This document shows, piece by piece, positions 1-8,016 of a stretch of 64,000 nt of DNA. The notes below the pieces were generated by a model. That model searched no databases. It was not told the DNA's origin and saw only the letters and a program-made list of their open reading frames with translations. This stretch comes from Pseudomonas cavernicola. GTDB lineage: Bacteria > Pseudomonadota > Gammaproteobacteria > Pseudomonadales > Pseudomonadaceae. The stretch covers positions 124,001 to 188,000 of the forward strand of contig NZ_QYUR01000002.1 in assembly GCF_003596405.1 (NCBI RefSeq), written 5' to 3'. Both the position numbers and the translations under genes were made by a program. Numbering within the stretch: position 1 is the stretch's first letter; the number at the start of each line of letters is the position of its first letter.

Positions 1-2
1 AT

Positions 3-923
3 TACTGGAACGGCGCGCCCAAACTGGCACGCCTGATCTTCGCCATCACCGCCGATCCCAACGTGCGCCAGCAAAAGCTGCAAGCCAATGATTGCCAGGT
101 CGCGCTCTACCCGCGGCCGACCGATATTCCGGCCCTGCGCAGCGATCCTGAACTCAAGGTGTTGGAGCTGGACTCGCTGCTGATTGCCTATGTCGCCCTG
201 AATACTCGGCATCCGCCACTGGACGATGTGCGTGTGCGCCAGGCGATCAATCTGGTTTTCGATAAAAACGTCTACCTGCGCGCGCAATTCGGCGAAGGCG
301 GCGCCAGCCCGGCGGTGGCGCCCTACCCGCCGACGCTGTGGGGCCACGACGCGAGCCTCAAAGGCTGGCCGCATAACCTTGAGCGCGCCCGCCAGTTGCT
401 CAAGGAGGCCGGTCAGCAAAACGGCTTCCACCTGTCGATCTGGACCCGCCCCGGTGGCGGGCCGACCAACCCCAATCCCGGTATCGGTGCGCAAATGCTG
501 CAGGCCGACCTGGCGAAAATCGGCATCACCGCGGATATCCGCGTGTACGAATGGGGCGAACTGATCAAACGGGCCAAGAACGGTGAACATGATCTGGTGT
601 TTATGGGCTGGGCCGGCGACAACGGCGACCCGGACAACTTCCTCACGCCTAACCTGTCCTGCGCCGCCGCAGCCTCCGGGGAAAACCAGGCCGGCTGGTG
701 CGATCCGCTCTTCGACGCGCTGATCCAGCAAGCCCGACAAACCCGCGAACAAGACCAGCGGGCTGCCCTCTATCGACAGGCACTGGCGATTTTCCATGAG
801 CAAGCGCCGTGGATTCCCTTGGCTCATCCCAAGCAATTCAGCGTACTGCGCCGCGATGTGTACGGTTTCGTCCAGAGCCCGATGGGCTCGAATAACTTTT
901 CCAAGGTGAAACGAGAACCCTAG
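3..923 (+). CDS. dppA: Peptide ABC transporter substrate-binding protein, C-terminal part
   Basis: The reading frame is open from the first bases of the window, so the gene begins upstream and only about 306 C-terminal residues are present. The GTG at 63 is an internal Val codon. The residues resemble the C-terminal lobe of family 5 extracellular solute-binding proteins: the VRQAINLVFDK segment and the FMGWAGDNGDPDNF segment are typical of DppA/OppA proteins. These act in the periplasm, delivering di- or oligopeptides to the membrane permeases encoded next. Permease and ATPase genes follow on the same strand, which supports the assignment. The exact peptide specificity cannot be read from the sequence. 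The stop codon TAG is itself the first three bases of a REP palindrome. Confidence 0.88.
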   Translation, partial: YWNGAPKLARLIFAITADPNVRQQKLQANDCQVALYPRPTDIPALRSDPELKVLELDSLLIAYVALNTRHPPLDDVRVRQAINLVFDKNVYLRAQFGEGGASPAVAPYPPTLWGHDASLKGWPHNLERARQLLKEAGQQNGFHLSIWTRPGGGPTNPNPGIGAQMLQADLAKIGITADIRVYEWGELIKRAKNGEHDLVFMGWAGDNGDPDNFLTPNLSCAAAASGENQAGWCDPLFDALIQQARQTREQDQRAALYRQALAIFHEQAPWIPLAHPKQFSVLRRDVYGFVQSPMGSNNFSKVKREP

Positions 924-1019
924 GGTGGATTAGCCGCGAAGCGGTGTAATCCACCGCACAGGTCATGGAATCGCCGTACCTCAACGAACAGCGGATTACG
1001 CTTCGCTAATCCGCCCTAC
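921..1019. repeat. REP palindrome pair (GGTGGATTAGCC family)
   Basis: Positions 921-956 form a hairpin of the GGTGGATTAGCC/GGCGTAATCCACC type, and 991-1019 carry a second hairpin that ends CCGCCCTAC. The same family recurs more than a dozen times in the window. Confidence 0.85.
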
Positions 1020-1025
1020 ATGACT

Positions 1026-1096
1026 GTAGGAGCGGATTTATCCGCGAAGAGGGCGCCTCGGTAGCCCAAGCGCATCGCGGATAAATCCGCTCCTAC
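1026..1096. repeat. REP palindrome, GTAGGAGCGG family, 71 bp
   Basis: The ends GTAGGAGCGGATTTATCCGC and GCGGATAAATCCGCTCCTAC are exact inverted repeats. Longer relatives with a conserved centre occur at 25055-25197 and 58762-58905. Confidence 0.85.
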
Positions 1097-1168
1097 ACAA
1101 GCATAACGAACCGGCCGGCCTATGCAGCCAGTCGAACAGATGAACCTGATGTGGAGTGCCGAAACGCC

Positions 1169-2179
1169 ATGCTGTCCTTTATTGCCCGCCGCCTGGGGCT
1201 ATTAATCCCCACCTTCTTCGGCATCACCTTGCTGACCTTCGCGCTGATTCGCCTGATCCCCGGCGACCCGGTGGAAGTGATGATGGGTGAACGCCGCGTC
1301 GACCCGGAAATGCACGCCCAGGCCTTGGAGCGCCTGGGCCTGAACAAACCCCTGTATGAACAGTACCTGAACTACATCGGCGATCTCGTCCAGGGGAATC
1401 TGGGCGAATCGCTGCGTACCCGCGAGAGCGTCTGGCACGAGTTCCTCACCTTGTTTCCAGCGACCCTGGAGCTGGCCATCGCCGCCCTGCTGTTCGCCGG
1501 CACGCTCGGCCTACTCGCCGGGGTGATCGCGGCGTTGAAGCGCGGCTCATTGTTCGACCATGGGGTGATGGGCATCTCCCTGGCCGGTTATTCCATGCCG
1601 ATATTCTGGTGGGGCCTGTTGCTGATCATGTTCTTCTCCGTCGGCCTCGGTTGGACGCCGGTCTCCGGGCGCGTCGACCTGCTGTATGACATCCAGCCGG
1701 TTACCGGTTTCATGTTGATCGACACCCTGCTCGGCGATGAAGAAGGTGCCTTTATGGACGCCCTACGACACCTGATCCTGCCGGCCATTGTGCTCGGCAC
1801 TATCCCATTGGCGGTGATCGCGCGGATGACTCGCTCGGCGATGCTCGAAGTGCTGCGCGAAGACTACGTGCGTACTGCGCGCGCCAAGGGCCTGTCGCCG
1901 GCCCGCGTGGTTTTCGTGCATGGCCTGCGTAATGCACTGATCCCGGTGCTGACGGTGTTCGGCCTGCAGGTCGGCACGCTGCTATCCGGTGCGGTGCTGA
2001 CTGAGACCATCTTCTCCTGGCCGGGCATCGGCAAATGGCTGATCGAGTCGATTGGCGCCCGCGATTATCCGGTGGTGCAGAACGGCATCCTGTTGATCGC
2101 CTGCCTAGTGATCCTGGTCAATTTCGTCGTAGACATCCTCTATGGCCTGGTCAATCCACGCATCCGTCATCAACGCTAA
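1169..2179 (+). CDS. dppB: Dipeptide ABC transporter permease DppB
   Basis: The 336-residue inner-membrane permease starts MLSFIARRLGLL, the usual N-terminus of DppB/OppB proteins, followed by the LIRLIPGDPV segment after the first membrane span. Several hydrophobic spans follow. The ATPase-contact (EAA) loop lies around DYVRTARAKGLSPARVVFVH, and the protein ends NPRIRHQR. An upstream in-frame GTG at 1151 exists, but ATG 1169 with GGAG at about 1153 gives the canonical N-terminus. It forms the membrane channel with DppC for peptide import. It lies between the binding protein and dppC, with a REP-filled gap before it, so it may be transcribed together with dppA or from its own promoter. Confidence 0.93.
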   Translation: MLSFIARRLGLLIPTFFGITLLTFALIRLIPGDPVEVMMGERRVDPEMHAQALERLGLNKPLYEQYLNYIGDLVQGNLGESLRTRESVWHEFLTLFPATLELAIAALLFAGTLGLLAGVIAALKRGSLFDHGVMGISLAGYSMPIFWWGLLLIMFFSVGLGWTPVSGRVDLLYDIQPVTGFMLIDTLLGDEEGAFMDALRHLILPAIVLGTIPLAVIARMTRSAMLEVLREDYVRTARAKGLSPARVVFVHGLRNALIPVLTVFGLQVGTLLSGAVLTETIFSWPGIGKWLIESIGARDYPVVQNGILLIACLVILVNFVVDILYGLVNPRIRHQR

Positions 2180-2240
2180 GAAGCTGTTTCAAATTGTCTG
2201 CGCATCGACGATTTTGAAAACACCTTCTATGGAGGCAAGC

Positions 2241-3146
2241 ATGAATACCACTACTGCACTGGCCGACCCGAGCGCCCTCTACCCCTCGCCGCTGAAAGAA
2301 TTCTGGCAGGCCTTCGCGCGCAACAAAGGTGCGGTCGCCGGCCTGCTGTTCATGACCCTGATCCTGTTCTGCGCGCTGTTTGCGCCCTGGGTCGCGCCGC
2401 ACGATCCGAGCGAGCAGTTTCGGGATTTCCTGCTGACCCCGCCGTTCTGGCTGGAAGGCGGCAACGCGCAGTTCCTGCTGGGGACCGACGAGCTCGGCCG
2501 TGACCTGCTGTCGCGGCTGATCCACGGTTCGCGCCTGTCACTGCTGATCGGTTTGAGCTCGGTGCTGATGTCGCTGATTCCGGGGGTTTTTCTCGGCCTG
2601 ATCGGCGGTTTCTTCCCGCGCATCCTCGGTCCCGCGATCATGCGTGTGATGGACGTGATGCTGGCCCTGCCCTCGCTGCTGCTGGCGGTGGCGATTGTCG
2701 CCATCCTCGGCCCAGGGCTGATCAATACGGTGATCGCGATTGCTGTCGTGTCGCTGCCGTCATATGTGCGCCTGACCCGTGCCGCGGTGATGGGCGAACT
2801 GAACCGCGACTACGTTACCGCCGCGCGTCTGGCCGGTGCCGACTTGCCGCGCCTGATGTTCATCACCGTGCTGCCCAACTGCATGGCGCCACTGATCGTG
2901 CAGGCAACCCTGAGCTTTTCTTCGGCGATTCTGGATGCCGCCGCACTGGGTTTTCTCGGCCTCGGCGTACAGCCGCCAACCCCTGAGTGGGGCACCATGC
3001 TGGCCTCTGCGCGCGACTACATCGAGCGCGCCTGGTGGGTGGTCAGCCTGCCTGGCCTGACCATCCTGCTCAGTGTGCTGGCGATCAACCTGATGGGCGA
3101 CGGCTTGCGCGATGCGCTCGACCCGAAACTCAAGAATGCAGTCTGA
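2241..3146 (+). CDS. dppC: Dipeptide ABC transporter permease DppC
   Basis: This 301-residue membrane permease belongs to the DppC/OppC family. The N-terminal hydrophobic segment follows an NKGAVAGLLFM stretch; the FLLGTDELGRDLLSRLIHG motif is diagnostic for DppC-type proteins, and the EAA loop is at DYVTAARLAGADLPRLMF. ATG 2241 was chosen over upstream in-frame starts because GGAGG lies at 2231 and the protein then has family length. It pairs with DppB to form the transmembrane path. The 61-bp gap after dppB contains no obvious terminator, consistent with one operon. Confidence 0.94.
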   Translation: MNTTTALADPSALYPSPLKEFWQAFARNKGAVAGLLFMTLILFCALFAPWVAPHDPSEQFRDFLLTPPFWLEGGNAQFLLGTDELGRDLLSRLIHGSRLSLLIGLSSVLMSLIPGVFLGLIGGFFPRILGPAIMRVMDVMLALPSLLLAVAIVAILGPGLINTVIAIAVVSLPSYVRLTRAAVMGELNRDYVTAARLAGADLPRLMFITVLPNCMAPLIVQATLSFSSAILDAAALGFLGLGVQPPTPEWGTMLASARDYIERAWWVVSLPGLTILLSVLAINLMGDGLRDALDPKLKNAV

Positions 3147-3218
3147 GGAGTCCAAGGTGAGAAAAATCACTGACCCGCTCTATTTCATGGCGGTTTACGC
3201 CCCCAAGGAGCCCGCCGT

Positions 3219-4205
3219 ATGAGCCTCCTCGACATCCGTAATCTCAGCGTGCGCTTCGGCGACGCGAATGCAGTGCCAGTGGTCGACGGCCTCGATCTGT
3301 CCGTCGAGAAGGGCGAAGTGCTGGCCATCGTCGGCGAGTCCGGCTCCGGTAAATCGGTGACCATGCTGGCGCTGATGGGGTTGATCGACGCCCCCGGCAT
3401 CGTCAAGGCCGACGAACTCAGCTTCGATGGCACCGACATGCTCAAGCTGAAAGGTCGGCAACGTCGGCGCATCATCGGCAAAGACCTGGCCATGGTTTTC
3501 CAGGACCCGATGACAGCCCTCAACCCCAGCTACACCGTGGGTTTCCAGATCGAGGAAGTGATCCGTCAGCACCTCGGCCTGTCCGGCAAAGCCGCGCGCC
3601 AACGGGCACTGGAACTGCTTGAACGGGTCGAGATTCCCGGCGCTGCCAGCCGCCTGAACGCTTATCCGCACCAACTTTCCGGCGGTATGAGCCAGCGCGT
3701 GGCGATCGCCATGGCCATTGCCGGCGAGCCGAAACTGCTGATCGCCGACGAGCCGACTACCGCGCTGGACGTCACCATCCAGGCGCAAATCATGGACCTG
3801 CTGCTCGATCTGCAGCGCGACCGGAACATGGCCCTGGTGCTGATCACCCACGACCTCGCGGTGGTTGCGGAAACCGCCGACCGAGTCTGCGTGATGTATG
3901 CCGGTCAAGCGGTGGAGGTCGGCAAGGTGCCGGAGTTGTTCGATGCGCCGGCGCACCCGTACACCGAAGCCCTGCTGGCGGCGATCCCCGAGCACTGCCA
4001 GGGTGCCACGCGCCTGTCCACGCTGCCGGGCATCGTCCCCGGCCGTTACGACCGGCCGCACGGTTGCCTGCTTTCGCCGCGCTGCCCATATGCCCAAGAG
4101 CAATGCCGTGCACAACGTCCAAGCCTCGACCCGAGCGCTCTGGGAGCGGTGCGTTGCTTCTTTCCACTGAACCAGCTGCCATTGAATCAGGAGGTGACGC
4201 GATGA
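3219..4205 (+). CDS. dppD: Dipeptide ABC transporter ATPase DppD
   Basis: This 328-residue cytoplasmic ATPase has a Walker A motif [10 protein letters not shown] near residue 40, a Q-loop at [11 protein letters not shown], the ABC signature [14 protein letters not shown] and Walker [13 protein letters not shown], followed by the switch His in ITHDL. The C-terminal [14 protein letters not shown] region is the Cys-containing oligopeptide-transporter domain that in relatives holds an iron-sulfur cluster. AAGGAG lies before ATG 3219. The stop codon overlaps the dppF start (ATGA), so the two ATPases are probably translationally coupled and work as a heterodimer. Confidence 0.95.
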   Translation: MSLLDIRNLSVRFGDANAVPVVDGLDLSVEKGEVLAIVGESGSGKSVTMLALMGLIDAPGIVKADELSFDGTDMLKLKGRQRRRIIGKDLAMVFQDPMTALNPSYTVGFQIEEVIRQHLGLSGKAARQRALELLERVEIPGAASRLNAYPHQLSGGMSQRVAIAMAIAGEPKLLIADEPTTALDVTIQAQIMDLLLDLQRDRNMALVLITHDLAVVAETADRVCVMYAGQAVEVGKVPELFDAPAHPYTEALLAAIPEHCQGATRLSTLPGIVPGRYDRPHGCLLSPRCPYAQEQCRAQRPSLDPSALGAVRCFFPLNQLPLNQEVTR

Positions 4206-5185
4206 GTGTCGTACTGACCGCCCGCGATCTCACCCGCCATTACGAGGTGTCCCGTGGTCTGTTCAAGGGCCACGCCACCGTGCGCGCCTTGAACGGGGTG
4301 TCCTTCGAGCTGGAAGCGGGCAAAACCCTGGCCGTGGTCGGCGAGTCCGGCTGCGGTAAATCCACCCTGGCCCGCGCCCTGACCTTGATCGAGGAGCCCT
4401 CTTCCGGCTCTCTTCAGATTGGCGGCCAGGAAGTCACCGGCGCCAGCAAGGCCGAGCGCAAGCAACTGCGTCGCGATGTGCAGATGGTCTTTCAAAGCCC
4501 CTACGCCTCGCTCAACCCACGGCAGAAGATCGGTGATCAACTGGCCGAGCCGCTGCTGATCAACACCTCGCTGTCGCGCAGCGAGCGGCGCGAGAAAGTC
4601 CAGGCGATGATGCAGCAAGTCGGTCTGCGCCCCGAGCATTACCAGCGCTACCCGCACATGTTCTCCGGCGGTCAGCGCCAGCGGATCGCCCTGGCGCGGG
4701 CGATGATGCTCAACCCGAAAGTGCTGGTGGCGGACGAACCGACTTCGGCACTGGACGTGTCGATCCAGGCCCAGGTGCTCAACCTGTTCATGGACCTGCA
4801 GGCCGAGTTCAATACCGCCTACGTGTTCATCTCGCACAACCTCGCGGTGGTGCGGCATGTCGCCGACCAGGTGCTGGTGATGTACCTCGGTCGCCCGGTG
4901 GAGATGGGCCCGAAAGAATTGATCTACAGCCGCCCGTTGCACCCCTATACCCAGGCGCTGCTCTCGGCCACGCCGACCATTCACCCGGACCCGCTGAAAC
5001 CGAAGATCAAGATCGTCGGCGAACTGCCCAACCCGCTCAATCCGCCTTCGGGCTGCGCGTTCCACAAGCGCTGCCCGTACGCCACCGAGCGTTGCCAGAC
5101 CGAGGAGCCGGCGCTACGTCTGCTGGATGCGCGGCAGGTGGCTTGCCACCACGCAGAGCGGATCAACGCGCTAGTCTTGCCGTAG
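4202..5185 (+). CDS. dppF: Dipeptide ABC transporter ATPase DppF
   Basis: This 327-residue ATPase is the partner of DppD. Visible motifs are Walker [12 protein letters not shown], the Q-loop [11 protein letters not shown], the signature [14 protein letters not shown], Walker [13 protein letters not shown], and the Cys-containing C-terminal region [15 protein letters not shown]. The start at 4202 overlaps the dppD stop by four bases and removes the out-of-family leader given by an upstream ATG at 4064. It is the last gene of the dpp cluster; a palindromic repeat follows rather than a clear terminator. Confidence 0.95.
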   Translation: MSVVLTARDLTRHYEVSRGLFKGHATVRALNGVSFELEAGKTLAVVGESGCGKSTLARALTLIEEPSSGSLQIGGQEVTGASKAERKQLRRDVQMVFQSPYASLNPRQKIGDQLAEPLLINTSLSRSERREKVQAMMQQVGLRPEHYQRYPHMFSGGQRQRIALARAMMLNPKVLVADEPTSALDVSIQAQVLNLFMDLQAEFNTAYVFISHNLAVVRHVADQVLVMYLGRPVEMGPKELIYSRPLHPYTQALLSATPTIHPDPLKPKIKIVGELPNPLNPPSGCAFHKRCPYATERCQTEEPALRLLDARQVACHHAERINALVLP

Positions 5186-5292
5186 CCCCTCTCGGATTGC
5201 GCCGCGCTTTGCCTCCCCTCTCCCTAACCCTCTCCCCCAAGGGGCGAGGGAATGGAGTGTGCGGGCTGCAACTGGAGTGAATGGCACCAGCT

Positions 5293-5374
5293 GTAGGCTG
5301 GGTAGAGCCCTGCGGGCGAAACCCAGCTAAATCGCCGCACATGCTGGGTTTCGCTAACGCTCTACCCAGCCTAC
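5293..5374. repeat. Palindromic repeat, GTAGGCTGGGTAGAGC family
   Basis: This is an 82-bp imperfect palindrome with the arms GTAGGCTGGGTAGAGC and GCTCTACCCAGCCTAC and internal GAAACCCAGC/GCTGGGTTTC. Full copies are also at 37971-38048, 42606-42685 and 49289-49365, with a half copy at 7878-7893. Confidence 0.85.
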
Positions 5375-5406
5375 GGTCTGTTCGCTAAGGACTCCGCGTG
5401 GCGGCT

Positions 5407-5431
5407 ATTCGCGAGCAGAGCTCGCTCCTAC
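5407..5431. repeat. REP half-element (GAGCAGAGCTCGCTCCTAC)
   Basis: This is a single arm of the Pseudomonas REP type read as GTAGGAGCGAGCTCTGCTCG on the minus strand. It lies between the converging dpp and pxp operons; a related complete palindrome is at 10695-10749. Confidence 0.6.
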
Positions 5432-5451
5432 ACAATCCCCGCCCACCCGTT

Positions 5452-6372
5452 TCAACGCCCAAAGAAACGATAAAAAACACGCAACTGCGCCTGCGCATCG
5501 CTCAGGCTGATCACGGTGAAACGCAGGTTCTGCTGCGCCGGGCATTGCGCCAGTCGGCCCAAATCCAGCGGATGCAGCCACCCGAGTAGCGGGTAACCGC
5601 CCATGGTCTGTCGGTCTGCCAGCAGCACAATCGGCTGACCATCCGGCGGCACCTGAATGGCGCCCGTCGCCACCCCCAGCGACCATTGCCGCGCCGGCAC
5701 GCTCAACGCCTGCCCCTGCAAGCGTGCACCCATGCGGTCGGACTGCGGGCTGAGCTGCCAGTGTTGGGCGAAGAAGGCTTGCAACTGGTCCTCAGCGAAA
5801 CTGGCCGCATCACCGCCTGTGATTACCCGCAACAGCGGTATCTGCCGGTGGTCCGGGATATAGGGCCAAGGCACGCTGGCCGGGCAAGACAACTGCGCCG
5901 GCGCACAGCTCAGGCAATCGCCAGCCAACAGCGCGCGTCCATCCGCGTGTACACCGCCCAACCCCTCGCGCACCTGACAGGCGACACTGCCCAGCACCGG
6001 TGGCGCGCTAAAGCCGCCGGCCACCGCCAGATAACCGCGCTGGCCGCTCCGGGCAAACCCCAGGCTCAAGCGCTGACCGGCCCGTAGCGGAAAACGCGAC
6101 CAGCCCGGTCGCACCTGCCCCTCCAGCTGTATCGGCAGATCGGCGCCGCAGACCGCAACCCAGGTATCCACCTGGCTTTCCAGCTCCACCCCACCGAGCG
6201 CGATCTCCAACAGCGGCGTGCCCCAAGCATTGCCCAGCAGCCGATTGGCCCACGCCGCCGCCTGCTGATCCAGCACACCGGCCGGGGAGACGCCAAGATG
6301 CTGCCAGCCGAAGCGCCCGGCATCCTGCAACAGGCTCAACGGGCCTGGCTTGATGACCTTGAGCCCCGTCAC
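5452..6372 (-). CDS. pxpC: 5-oxoprolinase subunit PxpC (KipA-type)
   Basis: This 306-residue biotin-dependent carboxyltransferase-like protein matches PxpC/KipA. The N-terminus VIKPGPLSLLQDAGRFGWQH is the family hallmark, followed by GVSPAGVLDQQAAAWANRLL, and near the C-terminus QTMGGYPLLGWL. PxpABC together hydrolyse 5-oxoproline (pyroglutamate) to glutamate at the expense of ATP in the cytoplasm. The GTG start at 6372 overlaps the pxpB stop by four bases (GTGA), which fits translational coupling and subunit assembly. It is the last gene of the operon and converges on dppF. Confidence 0.93.
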   Translation of the reverse strand: MTGLKVIKPGPLSLLQDAGRFGWQHLGVSPAGVLDQQAAAWANRLLGNAWGTPLLEIALGGVELESQVDTWVAVCGADLPIQLEGQVRPGWSRFPLRAGQRLSLGFARSGQRGYLAVAGGFSAPPVLGSVACQVREGLGGVHADGRALLAGDCLSCAPAQLSCPASVPWPYIPDHRQIPLLRVITGGDAASFAEDQLQAFFAQHWQLSPQSDRMGARLQGQALSVPARQWSLGVATGAIQVPPDGQPIVLLADRQTMGGYPLLGWLHPLDLGRLAQCPAQQNLRFTVISLSDAQAQLRVFYRFFGR

Positions 6373-7046
6373 AACTCACCACCCTGGGCGAGGTAATTCT
6401 GCCGATCGATCGGTACAAAGCGCACCCGGTCGCCCAGTGCCAGCGGACACACCGGTGTCGCACGGGCGTCGAACAAGCGCCAAGGGCAACGGCCAATCAG
6501 GTGCCAGCCGCCTGGCGAGGCTTGCGGGTAGATCGCGGTTTGGCGTTCGGCAATCGCCAGGCTACCGGCTGGCACCTGCGTGCGAGGCGTGGCGCGACGC
6601 GGCAGCGCCAGGCGGGCGTCCAGCTCGCCGAGGTAAGCGAAGCCCGGGGCGAAACCGATGGCGCCGACCCGGTATTCGCCCGCGCTGTGCAACTCGATTA
6701 CCTCGGCCACGCTCAAACCGCAGGCGGCGGCCACGGACTCAAGGTCTTCAGCGACGTACCAGATCGGGATTTGCTGTAAGCGCCCGGCCTCGCTTGGCGG
6801 CGGCTCGGCCTGCCAGGCTTCCAGCAAGGGCGCCAGCTGCGCGGCCAATTGCAGGTGATCGGTACGCATGAGGTCGTAATGCAGCAGCAGGCTGGTCCAG
6901 CCGGGCACCAGGTCAATCAGCATCGGGCCTAGACGCTGACGGATACGCTCGGCCAGCAGGGCAATGCGCAGCGGTAAATCCGCATCCGGGGTTTCGGCCA
7001 GCACCAGCAGCAGCGCTTGTGCACCGGCCGGTTCGATTCGCATCAT
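6369..7046 (-). CDS. pxpB: 5-oxoprolinase subunit PxpB (KipI-type)
   Basis: This 225-residue protein is of the allophanate hydrolase subunit 1 / KipI family. Typical segments are VPGWTSLLLHYD, VAEVIELHSAGEYRVGAIGFAPGFAYLG and the conserved PRTQVPAGSLAIA and YPQASPGGWHLIGRCP motifs at the C-terminus. The frame is open further upstream, but those residues are out of family; the ATG pair at 7046 and 7043 gives the usual N-terminus a few bases after the pxpA stop. It is expected to form a complex with PxpC and act with PxpA in 5-oxoproline hydrolysis. Confidence 0.92.
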   Translation of the reverse strand: MMRIEPAGAQALLLVLAETPDADLPLRIALLAERIRQRLGPMLIDLVPGWTSLLLHYDLMRTDHLQLAAQLAPLLEAWQAEPPPSEAGRLQQIPIWYVAEDLESVAAACGLSVAEVIELHSAGEYRVGAIGFAPGFAYLGELDARLALPRRATPRTQVPAGSLAIAERQTAIYPQASPGGWHLIGRCPWRLFDARATPVCPLALGDRVRFVPIDRQNYLAQGGEL

Positions 7047-7053
7047 CGCCGGC

Positions 7054-7800
7054 TCATGCCGCGTCCAACATTGCGCGCAGACGCCGCAGCACGGCCAGTG
7101 ACTCGGCATTGTCGCCATGCACGCAGAGGCTGTCGGCGCGCAGCTGCAGCGGCGCACCATCCAGATCGGGGAACGGCTCAGCACGGGCAATCGCCAAGGC
7201 CTGTTGCAAGATCCGCTCGGGATCATGATGCACCGCAGCGGCCAGACGCCGTGGCGCCAGTTGGCCATCGGCCAGATAAGCGCGGTCGGCAAAGGCCTCG
7301 AACAACAGCGGCACCCCGACGGCCGCGGCCAAGCGCTGTTCGCGACGGTTATCGGCCAAGGCCAGCACCATCAGCGGCAAGCCCGGGCGAAAGGCGGCGC
7401 AGGCTTGCAGCACCGCAGCCAGTAACGCGTCGTTGCGCACCAGGTCGTTGTACAGCGCGCCATGCGGTTTGACGTAAGCCAACTGGGTACCGGCGGCGCG
7501 GCAAAAGGCCTCCAGTGCGCCGATCTGATACAGCACCATGGCCCGCACCTCCTCCGCCGAGCAGGCCATATGCCGGCGACCGAAACCGACCAGATCCGGG
7601 TAAGCCGGGTGCGCGCCAATCGCCACGCCGTGCTGCGCAGCGAGCGCCACGGTGCGCTGCATGGTCAACGGATCGGCGGCGTGGAAGCCACAGGCCAGGT
7701 TGGCCTGATCCACCAGCGGCATGGCGTGAGCATCGTCGCCCATGCTCCAGACGCCGAAGCTTTCACCCATATCGCAGTTCAGTAGGATTCGTTTGTTCAT
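7054..7800 (-). CDS. pxpA: 5-oxoprolinase subunit PxpA (LamB/YcsF family)
   Basis: This 248-residue protein has the LamB/YcsF N-terminus [18 protein letters not shown] and the family motifs [26 protein letters not shown] and [11 protein letters not shown]. It supplies the catalytic hydrolase part of the PxpABC 5-oxoprolinase. It is the first gene of the minus-strand pxpA-pxpB-pxpC operon, with only a few bases before pxpB. Upstream lies repeat-rich sequence; no specific regulator site was recognised. Confidence 0.94.
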   Translation of the reverse strand: MNKRILLNCDMGESFGVWSMGDDAHAMPLVDQANLACGFHAADPLTMQRTVALAAQHGVAIGAHPAYPDLVGFGRRHMACSAEEVRAMVLYQIGALEAFCRAAGTQLAYVKPHGALYNDLVRNDALLAAVLQACAAFRPGLPLMVLALADNRREQRLAAAVGVPLLFEAFADRAYLADGQLAPRRLAAAVHHDPERILQQALAIARAEPFPDLDGAPLQLRADSLCVHGDNAESLAVLRRLRAMLDAA

Positions 7801-7877
7801 GGGCGCTAGCTTCCAGCGTCAAGCGGCGCGCTGCAAGCCCACCCTACAACGCATTTCACGGCAGCAGATTTCCGAAC

Positions 7878-8003
7878 GTAGGCTGGGTAGAGCATAGACC
7901 CGTAGGGTGGATTAGCCGCGCCGCGGCGTAATCCACCAGAGGCATTGCAAGGTGAAACCTGCGGCGGCAGTGTGGCGGATTACGCTGCGCTAATCCGCCC
8001 TAC
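7878..8003. repeat. Cluster of REP half- and full elements
   Basis: A half copy of the GTAGGCTGGGTAGAGC family (7878-7893) is followed by a full GTAGGGTGGATTAGCC hairpin (7902-7937) and a second hairpin ending CCGCCCTAC (7975-8003). It fills the gap between pxpA and the piu cluster. Confidence 0.8.
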
Positions 8004-8016
8004 TTCGCCCTACGGC